Shown here piece by piece: positions 14,323 through 47,313 of a stretch of DNA of 64,000 nt (its first letter is position 1; each line of letters starts with the position of its first letter). The translations under genes and the position numbers were made by a program. The stretch comes from Gymnogyps californianus (lineage: Eukaryota; Chordata; Aves; Accipitriformes; Cathartidae), in assembly GCF_018139145.2 (NCBI RefSeq), contig NC_059471.1:87132520-87196519 (forward strand), written 5' to 3'. The notes beneath the pieces are model-generated. The model was not told the origin of the DNA. It worked only from the letters and a program-made list of their open reading frames with translations, and did not search any database.

Positions 14323-14371
14323 ACATTTCAGCAGTCTTCTCTACAGCAGAAAAGTAAAAAGAAGAACAAAG
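14323..14371 (+). CDS. CNKSR2: CNKSR2 internal exon A: Lys-rich linker before the PH domain
   Basis: CNKSR2 (CNK2/MAGUIN) is a cytoplasmic scaffold that links Ras-Raf-MAPK signalling, Rac/Arf regulators and the postsynaptic density. This 49-nt exon follows a T-rich tract and AG and is closed by a GT donor (G|GTAAAA). It encodes 16 complete residues, TFQQSSLQQKSKKKNK, plus the first base of the next codon (phase 1). The peptide is the Gln- and Lys-rich linker that precedes the PH domain in vertebrate CNKSR2, as I remember the family. The next exon continues in frame from its first two bases. The exon is short, but the exact fit of peptide, phase and splice sites makes the call firm. The upstream intron is at least 14.3 kb. 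Confidence 0.93.
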
Positions 14372-33563
<19,192 letters not shown>

Positions 33564-36500
33564 TAGAGGTTGTTTTTCCTTTTTCCTATCAAAAAACCCC
33601 AACAGTCTTTCAACATCCCCCATGTTTTACCAGGTACCCCTTGTCGCACACCTCCTTGATCTGCCTTCTGTATAAGGCTTAATAATCAGACAGAGTGCTG
33701 CATGACCTCTCATGATCACCAGACACTTCCCCATAGGCTGGTCACCAATCACCTCCTACTAGTAACTTATTTATAAATGGATTTTGCTTCCATGCTTTCT
33801 TCACACTTCCACTCGCACAGTATCCTCCCCCACTGACACAGGTATGTCTCAGGACATACTTAGTAAGATTTCCAGCCAACCCAATATGTGTTGTAAAAAA
33901 CACTCGGTAACTCTTGGAGTGCAGGGTCAGGCTGTGATTGTGTAGTATCCAGGCGGGCAGGTCACAAGACAGCCTAGAAGCTGTAAGAAGTTGAAAAAGA
34001 GAGTGTATTTTCCCAAGTTCCTCACCTTGTGATTTAGAGAGAGAGAAGTTCAAAAAACGTTTCAAACAAACAAAAAAATTAATAAAGAACAACTACGTGA
34101 CCAGTGGGGCTTAAAAAAAAATCGTAATGCTGAGTAACTGTCTCTTACATGGCACATTAACTCCATAGATATTAGTGCTACTTGTCAAAAATAATCCAAA
34201 TAAACAGGGATTGGAGAAGGTCCCTGCTCCTTCTAAACGTGTAAACACATTTCTGTGTCTGTTTCATGCTCTGTCCTTCACTGTCATTTATGGAGCTTCT
34301 CAGCATATGTTGCTAGCAAAGTTGAGTTCACATCCAAGTTGTAGGGTCGGTCAACGAAGCCTGCATCCATGAATTGTGGGGTTATGCTGCAATTAAGTTA
34401 CCTGAAGTGGCAAGGAAGGCAGGATGACCCCTGAAGCTCTCAAAGGGTCTGTGCTACCTGGTTCCTTCAAATTCAATTTTTTCACTGCAGTAAAGGAGTA
34501 TAAAAATGGTAAAGAGATAGGAAAGGGTAATGAAAGCTTTGGATAATTAACTACCTACCTAAGTTAATTCATTAAGGTTAGCACCTTTGATGAGCATTAA
34601 AATTCACGTGGATGTTATTTAGTCTACTTGGGAGAGATCAACAGTTTTCCATTGCCCTTATGCTTTAGTCAATAGGTTCTAAACATCTCAAATTCCTGAC
34701 TTTGAGAAAACAGTGATTTCTTTTGCAGATATTAAATTTGTTGTCATTAAAAGTTAAAAAAGGCACGATTTCAGTTGCGTTCATGCACGACACTTTCCAA
34801 AAAAACCCATACATTTATTAGGGTAATATTAGACTCTTACTGACTGTGAAATGAAGCTGTCTGATTAACAGGGTTAAAATTCATCAACCATGCAGAATGT
34901 TTTATCCTATTTTTAGCCTTCAATTTTTTGGTTTCAAATGGGTTTTTACTGATAGTAATATAAAAATATTTTTTAAAAATGCCTCACAGTCAACGAAAAG
35001 GGTCAAGGACACTTCCCACTGGAGTTCCTGTGCTGTTTAGGCATTACTCAGAGATACTGTTGCAGGGCCTAAGTTGTTAGGTGTTTTAAATCTCAATTTT
35101 AATGGTTTTGGGTTCCTGGTTGTAACATTTTATAGCATACAGTGCTAATAAAGGGCTAGTGCTGGATTTAAGGGGTCAGAACTTGGGCTCTTCTCCATCT
35201 TTCTATACCAATTTCCAGAAAGGGAGAAAAAAGTTTAATTTTTGAAGTGGTCTCCCTGTATACACATACTTCTATTTTTCAAGTGAGGAGGTTTTCTTGG
35301 TTGAAGCTTTAACAGGAGATTGTTTTTGAGACATTAACAACCAGCTAGACAAGTAAAGTGCTCATGGTGAATTATTGACCATGAAATTATAAAGCCAGAA
35401 AGAAAATACTGTTTAGTCTGTTGAAAAATTTAAGTGTTGAATTGCTTGTTGCTATGGCTGCAATGTTCTGTTTGCAATGCTGGCTTTTTCCAGTGCCCTT
35501 ACCAGTAAAAGGCAGGAGGGATTTCATGCAAGTGGTGTTCTTAACTGCAAAATCTAGTTTCTGAGCTGAGAGATTTGCTTACAACTGTTAAGTCTGCTAA
35601 CAGGATGGGTGCCCTTGTGCGTGCTGCATCATCGCCCCCCTCACCTCCATTGCTCTGGGAAAACATAACATTGCAACTGGCTGGAGAAGGGGAATCCTCT
35701 CCCTTTTAGAAATGTTTTAACCTCACCTTGAACCTTCCCTTATGTGGTATCAGATGAACCTTTTAAATGTATTTATTTGCCTTACACATTCGTGATCCTG
35801 ACATAGTTCTGAGCTCTTGGATGATTATATGTGTTCCTGTGTGTACTTTTATGTGTTTTAAAGCTTAATCATTCCTATTGCTTTTTGTGCGGGACAAGGA
35901 ATGCAGCTCCTTTGCAGTTGTTGCTGTACAAGTCAAATGTCATTGCCAAAAGTTTGTTTTCTCAGCTTTTTGTTTTTACGTTCCCACTTTTAAAACCTCT
36001 TGACTTTAAATCCAATAGTAGAATGCAGTCCTGTTTCTTCCAACTTCTTTTGCAGAATTGTTTTCAAATAACCACACCACAAATTAGGAACTCCATGCTT
36101 TTTTCAGATGCTGTCCCCAGCTGCTATAGTTTAACATAGTTCTGTTGACTTTCTAATAAAGCTACACTGATCTGCAACAACTAAGCATCTGCTCTCTGTT
36201 AATCACTACTTTATGCCTTAAATAGATATTGCAAGACTTTACTGACACTGCAAATAGCTCCGTGTATCAGCTCTGCTGTAATGCCTAGGTATATCATGGT
36301 AAACTGAAAATATGGGTTATCCTTTCCTATGTTTATCTGTTGGGACCTAACTTTGTTGTGTGTTGTTGCTTTTTTTTGTCTCGTTATATCACATTAACGT
36401 TGCACTGCTAATCTTTAATGGATTGTTTTATTTCCCTAATTAAAATGACTTTTGTGTAAATCATTTAGATGTTCCATATTGACACCGTCCTGTAATGGTC

Positions 36501-38495
36501 TCTTGCTTTGTAATCGAAGCGGATTCTCTTGTGGGATATTTGAGTTTGTCTATGTGTTTGCTCCTGAGGCTATGAAAATGGCAAACAACATTCAGACCTG
36601 TGGCACCAAACATCCCTCTTGCTGTGTTGTTCAGAGGCAGCCTGCACACAGAGAGCAGGTCAATGGCTATGGCACAGCACATTGCGTTTCTGTGATTCAA
36701 TTGTGAAGGACAGGTTGGGCCTTCTCAGGTTTGTCTTCCGCTAGTGGGAGGTAATAGAAGGAGACAGCTGTGCATCATGGCACTGCCACCCCCTTCCCCT
36801 CTGGCCCCACCACTGTCTGCGCTCTCTGTGTTTCAAGAGATTTCACCACTTAATGCCAAAGAACACTTCTAGGATCTTCTTAGGAGACTGTTTCTGGGTT
36901 TTGTCCTAGGAAAGCTTGCGTCATTTTTTGCTTTATTATTTGAAAGTATTTTTGATGGTGGTTCCTTCATTTTCAAAGACTTCTTTGGTTTGTGGGACAG
37001 TAACAGGAATTACTAAGGGTTCAGCATTTAAGAGAAGCTTAGAGATACTAGCTGTCTACAGAGTGTAACTGGCTGTAGATCCCACCAACTTAGCCGCAGA
37101 AAAACCTGCACCTTTTTTCCATACTCCCTGAAAAAGTCTTTGGAGAGCAGTAGTGTCTGTGGGAGTCTCTGGTGCTGTCACCTGCCCAGACAGTGCTGGG
37201 GCAGGAGCTCTGCTGCTGGCTCCACATGCTGCGGGGCTGGCCAGAGCAGTATTGGCACACCTTCCAGGGAACTCACACCTAGGACCGGCAACAAGGGAGC
37301 TTTCCACTGTGCGGGCTCTGTGAGATTTCTTCAGGAATATGGATAGAAAAGCACTTAGGCTGTCTTCCCACTGTTCAACCCCATTTCCTTCTGCATCGTT
37401 CCTCACCTCTTCATTCTCTTGCTTCTGCAAATTTTCTGTCCTTTTCCTGCACTCTAAGTACTGTAATTCCTGCTGACATGTGATTTAGGGTTTTTTTGTT
37501 GCTACCCCATCATCATAAGTTTGGAGTATCTTCTATATAGGGTGGACAACTATAACAAAGTCTTAAATAGATTTCAATAAATCAATGGCTGTCCTTTTGG
37601 GGCAATTGCAGGGTGGGGGCCATTTGTTTGCTGCATTGATTTTCCCGCCCGGAGTGTTTACGAGATGCAGCAATCTTCCATGTGTGACTTGTGTCACCTT
37701 GAAAAGATTTTGCAATGTTTCTTAAGCCTGGGCACACTCACACATATTCCTTGGCATTCTGCTCCATCACCATAAGCCCTTGTTCAGGTTTGCAACATCT
37801 CCTGGCATCCCATGCTTAGTCCCACACGGTCTAGTGAGCGCTGTCCCAGAGGAACACAATAGCCTCATGCTCCAGTCTCTGAAACATGGCTTTTAACCTT
37901 AAACCACTGAAGACACTTGCCAAAGGCCAGAGCAGGAGCTGGTGCTGGCATTTTGCAGCTCAGAGAGATGTCCAGTCCCTGCAAAGGATTTCAGGAAAGC
38001 TCCCCTTGATGTCAGTGAGAGCTAGTCACTGAAAGAGATATTAAATGTCTGCTTGTGCTGAGGTACCAAGCCTGAGACTTTTTTTCTTTTTTTCCCAGTA
38101 AAAAAATTAGGAACCAGCAAGAGAATAATAAGAGAAACTGAGAAACACAGTTTCTCCCACCCCACCTACCAGTCGCAGAAATGAAATTCAAGGTGGCAGT
38201 ACTTTCACAAAATAGGACAGATGGGTTTAAGGAGTCCCATGACTAGCAATGAGTTTCACACACTGTGCCCAAGAAGGTATATCCGTGGGATATCCTAGGC
38301 GGCATTTGCCTTCAAGAAGGAGTTTGTGCTAGTAAAAAATATACTCTGAATAAGGTCAGGTATTTCAAATTCTGAAATACAGGTACAGGGAGGCTTGCCT
38401 CTTTTTAATGAGAGGGCTGTAATGTGCAGTGCAAATGGTATCTCTCAGAAAGATCAATGTTTGCTAATTAAACACTGTGTTATTAAGTGGTACAC

Positions 38496-38546
38496 TGTGT
38501 ACCACTCCTAGGTTTTGCTTTGTGTACCACTTCTAGGTTCTGCCTT
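38496..38546. repeat. Two-copy tandem duplication, about 25-bp unit
   Basis: The unit TGTGTACCACTCCTAGGTTT... at 38496-38520 is followed directly by a copy at 38521-38546 with a few substitutions. It is a small local duplication with no evident function. Confidence 0.8.
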
Positions 38547-41500
38547 TTGGATAGGGTGTCTTTTCACTTTGGCAGGGTTTAGGCAACAGTGAAATGTGGG
38601 AGTCAGGATGAATAATGTGTAAAGCCTGGATTGCATGCACTGGAGTTGATAGGGATGGGTGTCTGAAATTAATAGGGCGGTTTGCTTTTCTGACAGCCTC
38701 TTTCCATTTTAGAGAGGATACCATTAGTGGTGTCCTGTCATCTGACCACCTAGGTAGTTTTATCTGCACCAAGAGACAAGGGAGAGACCATTAAGATACT
38801 GTCTCTTCCCCTCTGGAATTATTCAGGTTAGTAAAGGTGTGCATGGTAGTGTCTTAAATAAGTGGAGCTATGAGAAATGACAGGTAATGTTTCACATTAG
38901 AAATATTCCTTATGAGCCTGGTGAATAGCACGAAGTGCAGCACCCTCTGGGACACTAAGGAGGATGTTATTCTATCTGACTACATCCACTATCAGTCCTG
39001 TACAAACCAGAACGCTTGCCAGAGTTGGGGATTTTTTTTGCTTAACATCCTTCTGGGCGGCACAGCCTGTGCATGCTCAGACACTGAAGTAGACTAATGA
39101 AATGGCTGCTTTCTGAGCTTTATTTTTGTGATGATTTTTCATTCCTAATTCCCATTTGAGCCTTCCTATGGCACCTGACTGGGTGTTTGCACTCCTGCGG
39201 GCTGAGGACCATCAGCGTTTCATGCCTTGTCTGCTAGGAGGAGGCCTTCCTCCCACTGCCTCCGAGGCGCTAGCTTTGCTGTTCACTCAGAATGAGTTTG
39301 CCTAAAAATGCTGCCTCGTTATGTTCGAAAATATGATCTTACACCCATTGGTTTATAGTGTAAATGGCTAGCCCGCACTGCGTTGGTATGGATATTTTGT
39401 ATATTTACAAAGAAATTTTCATCAATGGCTCACAGTTTCAGGGAGGAAGGAACCATGGAAAAGCAGGGCAAGACAGTGGCTGCTGTATCACCGGATCTGC
39501 TTTTCAAAGCAAATGGTTTATGTACAAAATGTCTGGTGGAATGGCATGTCTTCACATACTCTTTTTTGTTGTTGTTGTTTAATCCATTTAATGCTTCATT
39601 TGTCATAAGATCCAGTGAGATCCTATGAGAGCTATTATATTTAAAAATGAATGAGTGGGGGGACAGCATCGTTGATAATCTAGGTTATACATCAGGCTAA
39701 AATTTTTTATCCTTGTTAAATTTTAAGATACATGTTTATCTGAATAGGAATTTCTATAAGCTTCTAGAAGCAACTGAATATTTGGGAAAATTGTCATCCC
39801 AAATAAGAGTTGCATAATTATCTTCTAGCAGCCATATATGTGTGTATGTTCAGCTGCATATATAAAAATGTGTTTCAGACTATTTATTATATTAAAAAAA
39901 TATTGATATGAAGACTAACTGGGATAAACAAGTACTGGGAGTAGGTATGTTTCTTTCTAAGCATGTTCTTTAATTAAAAATGTATAATTTATAAAGTAAA
40001 GCTTTTCCAATTCTCATATGCAAAAGAAACTCCATTATAGAAGTGGGTTTCTATTCTAAATAAAAATGATGGGATACAAAACCTCTGTGTTCTGATTTTA
40101 AATTTCAGTTTGAGGGGAAAAAATTGCCTGCAGTGTTTTTTCAAGCCAAATATTGAATCATTTGCTAAGTAGCAATTCAGAAAGCAATATGGGCTGTCAA
40201 CAAAAATAAAAGTAGTTTAATTTTATGCCTGTTAGTGTTTTTACATATGAATGCATTTTACCCACAAATATGTTGTTGCCACATTTTACATTTTAATTGA
40301 TTTCCATTGCCCATGCTGCTAAAAATGCAAAGGAGAGGTGAATTCCTACTCTTATTTTTTGGTTTTAATAGCTTTGGGTGTCACTGCCAACAAAGATCAT
40401 CTGCTTTTGCCTGAAATATATGGATTAAATGGTCTTTTTACAAGCAAAAGAAATGCACAAGAGAATTTCTTACATGGCCATTCTTATAAATTACTTTTCT
40501 TGCAAAGTTTCCTCAGTTCTGTTACTAAGTTGGTGGCTGTCAATGGAGTTGTGCTACCTTCGGATTAGGTAGTGGAGCAAGGAATCTATGGATGTGAGAA
40601 TATATTTCTGTTTTTTTCTACGTTCTGTATTAATTCTCTTGCTAGGTGTTATGTAACCAGTCTGGTTTGCCTTTAATTTTTCCATTTCTTGGTGTAAGCA
40701 AGCTCTGTCCCTGCCACTGCCCTGTCTGAGTCTGGCTACAGAGATGCTGTCCTTGGGAAAAAACAACTCATAAGTGGCAGACTACTTCACAAGCGATACA
40801 GGGAAGACAGTGCAAGCCCTCTAGGGCTCTCTGTTTACCATACTGAAGGATATGCAATTGCTTCTCAGTTTGTTGGCCCGATATGTCCCAATAGCAATAT
40901 AAAAAAGCCTTTTTTGTGCTTGCAGATTCTGCCCCCTCAATTCCAAATGTGCTTTCATTCTGAAGTGTAATATAGTCATATTCCTTAAACAAGGATATGG
41001 AGCCTTTTTGAAATTCTTTTGTGTACGAAAAGGAAAATCAGACTATTTTTTTAAAATTAACATGTAGTTTCCCATTAAAAAGAGGGTTTTCCTGTCCCAA
41101 AAGTTATACTTACATTCATTTTGATTTCATACATGAAAAACATACATTGTTTTTAATCATTTACATAAATCTTCAGACTGAAACTCGCTGAAAATTGTTT
41201 TAAAGACACTCTCAGATTTGACCACTGTACAATACATAAGGAAGCCTTTTTTCACTGGGATTTTTGCAGAACGGGGATAATTCCTCTTTGAGATGCAGCA
41301 GGGACTTAGCCTAATCTGAAAGTTTCTAAATGCAAAGGAAACAGACACCTACAATGAAAAAAGTTAACCAGCTATTGTGTGCATGAGAACGTTCTTTCAA
41401 AATGTATTATTTTAAAATTTTTCTCTTTTTTAAAGCTAAAAAAAATAAAACCCTTTCTATAATCAATTATAATTAAATGAGAAGAGTATGACATGGTACG

Positions 41501-42289
41501 AGTAGGACTGGAAGAATAGAGGACTAAAATCTTTTCAAATTGTATTTATTACATCTCCAGGTGGTACCATCTGCTGTCTGTGGCGCTCAGGTTCTTTCAA
41601 GGCAACTGTTAAAACACATGCAGGGATGAACTTGAGTCAGTAGTGCTTGGAAGGACATGGGAGGAATGTAGTTTTATTAAACTACTACCATGCTGAACTG
41701 CTGTAGTGTCACCATGTAAACATGCATTCTTGTTTAATTCCTGTTCGTCGTGGGAAGCAGGATGAGATATTAAAGTCCTCAGTGCGAACAGTCAGCATCC
41801 TGCTAGAATGTTTTTTTTGTCAGGCGGGAGAGTCTGGAAAAGCCGAATTTGTTACAAAGCAGCTTTGTTTGGTTTAATCTATTTTTTAAAAAGAAGTCCT
41901 CAGAGTTCTTGGATTTAAGATGAAGATTGTCATGGAGGCCTATGAACTAAATGTTGCAGGGCAATTTTTTGTGAATTTTCCTAGTGTCCCAGCCTGGCCT
42001 TTTGGCTGACTTTCCTTTCCTTTTAGCCACTAGCTGCTGCTCCAGAGGGTCACAGATCTCGTGTAGGTTGTGTGTCCAACCTGCCAGCACTATGCAACTT
42101 CCTTGGATACTCTTTGACAGCTAAAATGCCACTAGATGCTTAAGTTTTGGCATCTTAATCTCCTTACTTGCTTCCTAAACCTTTCCACTGCAGGAAGGCA
42201 GCATATGTGGGCTAAAATCTTGGCCCCTCTGAAGGCTCTGGTGAAGCTGTAAGTGTGCTGCACATGTCTTAGAGCCAGTGAGCTGGAAG

Positions 42290-42560
42290 TGAATCCAAAG
42301 GTTATCCAGTATAGCTCTGCCCTCTAAATCTGGAGCCGCTATACCTACTGAATCTGTCCTTAAACACCCCCAGTGGTGGGCATTCCTCATTCCCTCCGGA
42401 CAGTGCTTTTCCTCTTTGCTGTATTGGAAAGGAGTTCATTTTTTTTTCTCCTAATGGATATTGAATCGTTCCCTCTGCCATTTAAGCCTAGCATTTCCTT
42501 TCCATTATGGCAGAGAAAACAGAACTGCTCCATTACAGCAGCTCTTTTTTCAAGCTGAAA
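42290..42560 (-). repeat. CR1-like LINE relic, antisense
   Basis: The plus strand has 'ttatccagtatagctctgcc', then 'ccttaaacacccccagtggt', 'gggcattcctcattccctcc', and later 'tcctaatggatattgaatc'. These correspond in order to the reversed 3' region of CR1 elements. The second half is weakly matched and the right end is uncertain. Confidence 0.6.
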
Positions 42561-42956
42561 GGTTGTTCTGAAGGTTGATATAGTTTTTCTCACAGATAGT
42601 GTTTTCTGGGCTTCTGACTCCTCTTACTGAGCTTCTCTGGGTTTTCCAGCTGCCTCCCACCTCTTCTGGGATGGCAGCGTCCAAGCTGGGTGCAACACAC
42701 CTGGCTGAGACCAGGAAGGTTGCTTCGCCCTGGGTGTTTTATGCACTGTACTGTGATAAGTATCTGTTTTGCAACTGTATTGTACTTCATATTTCAGCTT
42801 GTGCTGTACAGTATCCCAGATGCTTTTCTGCTTAATGGTTATTTTTCTAATCAAAGTTGAACTGATTTTTCCTGTGTCTCTCACATATCCACGTTAAGTA
42901 GCTCATGTTAATAAAAACCTCAGGTGATTTAAAATGTCTTATTAATTGGGCTAAAT

Positions 42957-42977
42957 CCAACCAACCAGCCAACCAAT
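42957..42977. repeat. Short (CCAA)n simple repeat
   Basis: About five CCAA-like units, imperfect (CCAACCAACCAGCCAACCAA). Confidence 0.8.
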
Positions 42978-45900
42978 ATGATATTTTGTAAAACTAACAG
43001 CCTGACTAGACAAAAAAAAAAAGCCTTGCAGACTAACCTGGTGTTTGCCAAGCTCTGTGTCTGTTAGCATAGCATTTACCATATTGTTATATGAAGCTTG
43101 GCAAGGGATTTCATCCCTCCAAATCATTCCAACTTCTGAGACTGTCCTCCGGCAGTCTAGGAGACGTTTTCTCCCTCTTTCGTGCTTGTGGATTTTAATA
43201 GGTTTATTCTCTTCCACCGTCCAGGTCATTAGTGCAGTCTGGCACTGTTTCTGGAGGCAGGGCAGCCTCAGGAGAACCCCGCATAGTGCAGCTTCCCTGT
43301 TAACAGCGAGCCTCTGGTGTCTCCTCCGTCTGGGCTTGGCTTTTGCTATCAGAGGACACCTTGGGTATCAGAGGTGACTAATGTCGCTCACTTCTGGGAG
43401 CTGAACTTCTAGAAGGAAAAGATTGTGCCCTGTTTCACATCTGTTCTGCATCTAAATAGCCAAGGAAGATGTTACCTGGAGAGAGATGGGGAACTGAAGG
43501 CTCATCCTTTTGTCAGTTGAGATTTCATCACTCCCTCAAAAGAGCTTAATGCTCAGAGTTTATACTAACTGTGTGAGTTTTATTTGTAAGATCTTCTGTT
43601 GTTTTTCAATATCAAGCATTGCCAGTTCTTATGAAACAAATGTGATAATACAGTCTTTATTTAAAAAAAAAAAGAAAAAGCCCTGTAATCAGGCAATTTT
43701 GCAAGGATCTCAGTTCTCAATAATAAAAAAATAGGTTTCTAGCTTTGTTTTTAAAAATTGTGGTTCAAAAGCTACAAGATAAATATTGTTTGTCTCCTTT
43801 TGTGGCCCTAATTTGCGAATGTTGGATCTTGATGATAGTTAAAACTCCCACATTGTTGTACCTAGTGTGATGCTATTAAATAGCATGATTTCATGGAGAA
43901 AGCGTGAAGCAAGTTCTCTGTGGGATCTTACTGTATTTACATGAAGAAAATGGCTGCGTTTTAAGTAGGATGGTCACTTTCTGGCTCCACATTTTGAGTA
44001 CTGCTGGCACAAAGTGATAGCAGCTAATTATTTCTTCTCTTCTGGATTCCAGAGGGATGAACTTTGGCCTTTTGGAATATAAAATATCACCACTGATTTG
44101 TTTAAAAGCATTTGAGTTGTTATCACTGTTAGAGAGTGAGGAGAGAGGCTGCCAAAAAACTTTGATTTAAGACCACTTTTCAGCCAGTTTTTGAAATGTT
44201 GATTTAATCATGTGAAGATTTACAACCATCAAGGAGGAGGTGAAATTAAGGAGACCTCACTTGGGAGATTTCTCCTGTTTGTAAATTCAGGGATAGACAG
44301 AGATCAGGCAGCGGCACTGCAAGGCCTAGCCACAGGGTACAAATGGAGAGGAAGTTTACCCTGATCACTTTACCCAGCAAGACTAATGAGAATAAGTAAT
44401 AAAACTTAACTGGGGATCATTGTGCATTTAGTTGCAGGTTAAATGAAACTCAGATTTCAAGTGAGGTGGGATGACTTGGGGGAGGCTCCTGGTATGGCTC
44501 CTGGTATAGCACCCGGCTGGGCCTGGCGATGCCAGAGGCCCATGTCGGTGGGCTCCTTGCAGCTAATACGGTGTTTCCTACACGTGCAAAGCGGTCATTA
44601 TAGAATACTTGAGAACTGGTGAATATGAGACCTAGAGAATTAGAGAATATCTTCCTGTAGTAAAAAGAGCAAAATCTGGTTTAGCATTCACATAACAGTA
44701 TTTTAATAGCCTCTACATTGGGCATTAAAGTGATATTTTTACTCTACTAATGTGAACATTTGAAATCCAATATGAAAATCATACTTAATCTATAAAAAGC
44801 TTGAAGCTGATTATTCTGAGAATTCTTCTTTCTTTCCTCCCTGCTAGAAAATATCTTGCCATTTGTTTTCAATTTTTAATTAAGAAAATAAATTTTATTT
44901 TCAAAATGTTTTTTTTTTTAATCAAGCTAAGTACAAGCTAAGTACTTTTACAGTACAACTTTTATGTTTTTTACATTAATGTAATGGCTTTAGGGACAAC
45001 TAGAGTAGCTGGTTTCTGTCTTTTCAGAAGATGGAAGAGAGTATTTTTATTTATTTATTTCTGGCTGTGTAAAGAGCCTAGGAAAAATCCCATTTAAATT
45101 TTACACTCCCACTAGAGCTCTCCAAGACTAAATTTTTTTTTTTTTTTTTTTACATATTTTGCCACTGAGGACTATGCTTACATTCTCCAGTGTTACTGTA
45201 TGATCTTGGTATTTAATGTCATATTTCTTAATGTAGCCTCAAAAGTTTCATGGGATTCTTACAGGGGCTAGGAATACTTATTAATGAACTAGGATAATTT
45301 AACCATACCATAAATTTTTTATACCAACACATTGAAAATTAAAATCTCAGAATTTTGGCAATGGTTTACAAAATGGTGAGACTGAAGAATAAAAATAAAT
45401 TAAAAAACAGAAAATGCACTTTAGACATTAGTGCATTATGCATCAATAAATTGATAGTTTCTAAGTTCTCTGCTCACTTTGCATTTTAACCTTTTGCAGT
45501 TCCATTCACAAGTCCTACCTGCAGATATGGCCACCTTATAGTGGCCATCCTGAATCTTATAGCATAAACAGGCTATCCTTGCATCTGTGCAAACTCTAAG
45601 AAGTTGAGAAATTTGATTCTATGAATGTCTTGCACAGTCTATAAAATATGTGTAAAATATCTCCATAGTAAAAGAAGAGGAAAAGAGGATGTGCATTAGT
45701 TTTCCTGGGAATACTTATTTCAAGAATGGCTGAAATTTTTGGTTCAGTTAATTTTGAACTATTGGTAGAAGGTGGAAGGAAGTTTCAGGGGTTTCACAGA
45801 GTGAAAAAATTATTGCCTTGGAGAGTCACAATTTGGAAATGGCTTTTACAGTTCATGAAACTCAAAAATGTCAGCCACCTTCTTCTTGGTCTTCTCCATC

Positions 45901-46685
45901 CCAAAAGGCCAATTTCCTAAGCTTGTACATGTTGTGGCTAAACAAGATTATGGGATTTACAGTGAGAGTACAAAAGTCACTTGAAGTAAAAATTAGGCTC
46001 TTCAGTCAGTTTTGGAAATAGCACTTGGGTCCTTGATGGATTTCATTATTCCTGAACTTCAGGGGAGGTTGAACATGGGAGAACAGGGGCATGGTCAGGT
46101 GGCCCCGAGCAGCCAGCACTGTCACTTGGAGGCCTTTGACACCTGTAGTCTTTGGGTGTTTACTCAGAGGAAAACAGGAGTGGAGGGGTGAGATTTTATA
46201 TTCCACCTAGATTTGGCTCTTCTGCCACAGCTGCCAGAAGACTGTGTGTGTTTCTGAGCACCCCTGCTCCCTGGGATGATGGGGAGTAGGAGGTTGCTGA
46301 GAGTAACCCAATGAACAAAGAAAGGAAAGCAGACCCCACCAAGGTGGTGGAGGCTTAATTTACCTGTGTAAAAAGAAAGGAAACACTTTCTACAGGCCAT
46401 GATCTGTCATGCTTGTTGGGAACAAGAAACATCAGGGTAGCTGGGGAAGAGATGGCAAAATCTAGTGGGGTGACATGGAAGCAAAAGGCAGAAGACTAGA
46501 AATAGGACATAAATGTGTGATGGTGAGGATAAGCTATGGAACAAGTTTCCTTGAGTTGTGATTAGCTTTTCAAATGAAAATTCCATCGGCCTTAATGCTC
46601 TGTGCCACAGCTGGGGATGGCAGTGTTATAAATCTTTCCCCAAGTTAGAAAAACTGTTTTAAAAGTGGGTTTTTTTGATAGTGAC

Positions 46686-47313
46686 TGTCATGGTTTAACC
46701 CCAGCCAGCAACTAAGCACCACGCAGCCGCTTCCCCCTTCCCCCTCCCAGTGGGGTGAGGAGGAGGAAAGAGGGGAAAAAAAAAGTAAAACTCGTGGGTT
46801 GAGATAAGAACAGTTTAATAACTAAAGTAAAATATAACACTAACAATAGCAATAATGAAATATAATAATAGTAATAAAAAGGAATATAACAAAAAAGGAG
46901 GGGGAGGAAGGGAAAAAAAACCAAACAAACGAACAAAAAAAAACCCACCAGTGATGCACAATGCAATTGCTCACCACCCGCTGACCGATGCCCAGTTAGT
47001 TCCCGAGCCACGATCCGCGCCGCCCGGCCAACTTCCCCCTGTTTATATACTGGGCATGACGTTCCATGGTATGGAATACCCCTTTGGCTAGTTCAGGTCA
47101 GCTGCCCCAGCTGTGCTCCCTCCCAGCTTCTTGCACACCTGCTTGCTGGCAGAGCATGGGAAACTGAAAAGTCCTTGGCTGAAGATAAGTGCTACTTAGC
47201 AACAACTAAAACATCTCTGTGTTATCAACATTATTCTCACACTAAATCCAAAACACAGCACTGTACCAGCTACTAAGAAGAAAATTAACTCTGTCCCAGC
47301 CGAAACCAGGACA
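46686..47313 (-). mobile_element. Solo LTR of an avian ERVL-type endogenous retrovirus
   Basis: The element is 628 bp, begins TG and ends CA, and is flanked by a 5-bp direct repeat, GTGAC, at 46681-46685 and 47314-47318. The sense strand is minus: there the LTR starts TGTCCTGG and ends CCATGACA. A TATATAA box lies at plus positions 47043-47049. An ATTAAA poly(A)-signal variant lies at 46814-46819. The 5-bp duplication and the sequence fit the ERVL-class LTRs that are abundant in neoavian birds. No internal viral genes are present, so this is the product of LTR-LTR recombination. It sits antisense to CNKSR2 in an intron, the orientation usually tolerated. The central 46826-46945 part is an A-rich low-complexity stretch. 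The intact duplication suggests a fairly recent insertion. Confidence 0.93.

Noticed and set aside
37056..37430. 124-codon minus-strand frame
   Set aside because: No recognisable motif and not supported by splice sites or composition.
46712..47091. Frames inside the LTR as viral proteins
   Set aside because: The element is a solo LTR. The frames come from its A-rich low-complexity stretch read on either strand.
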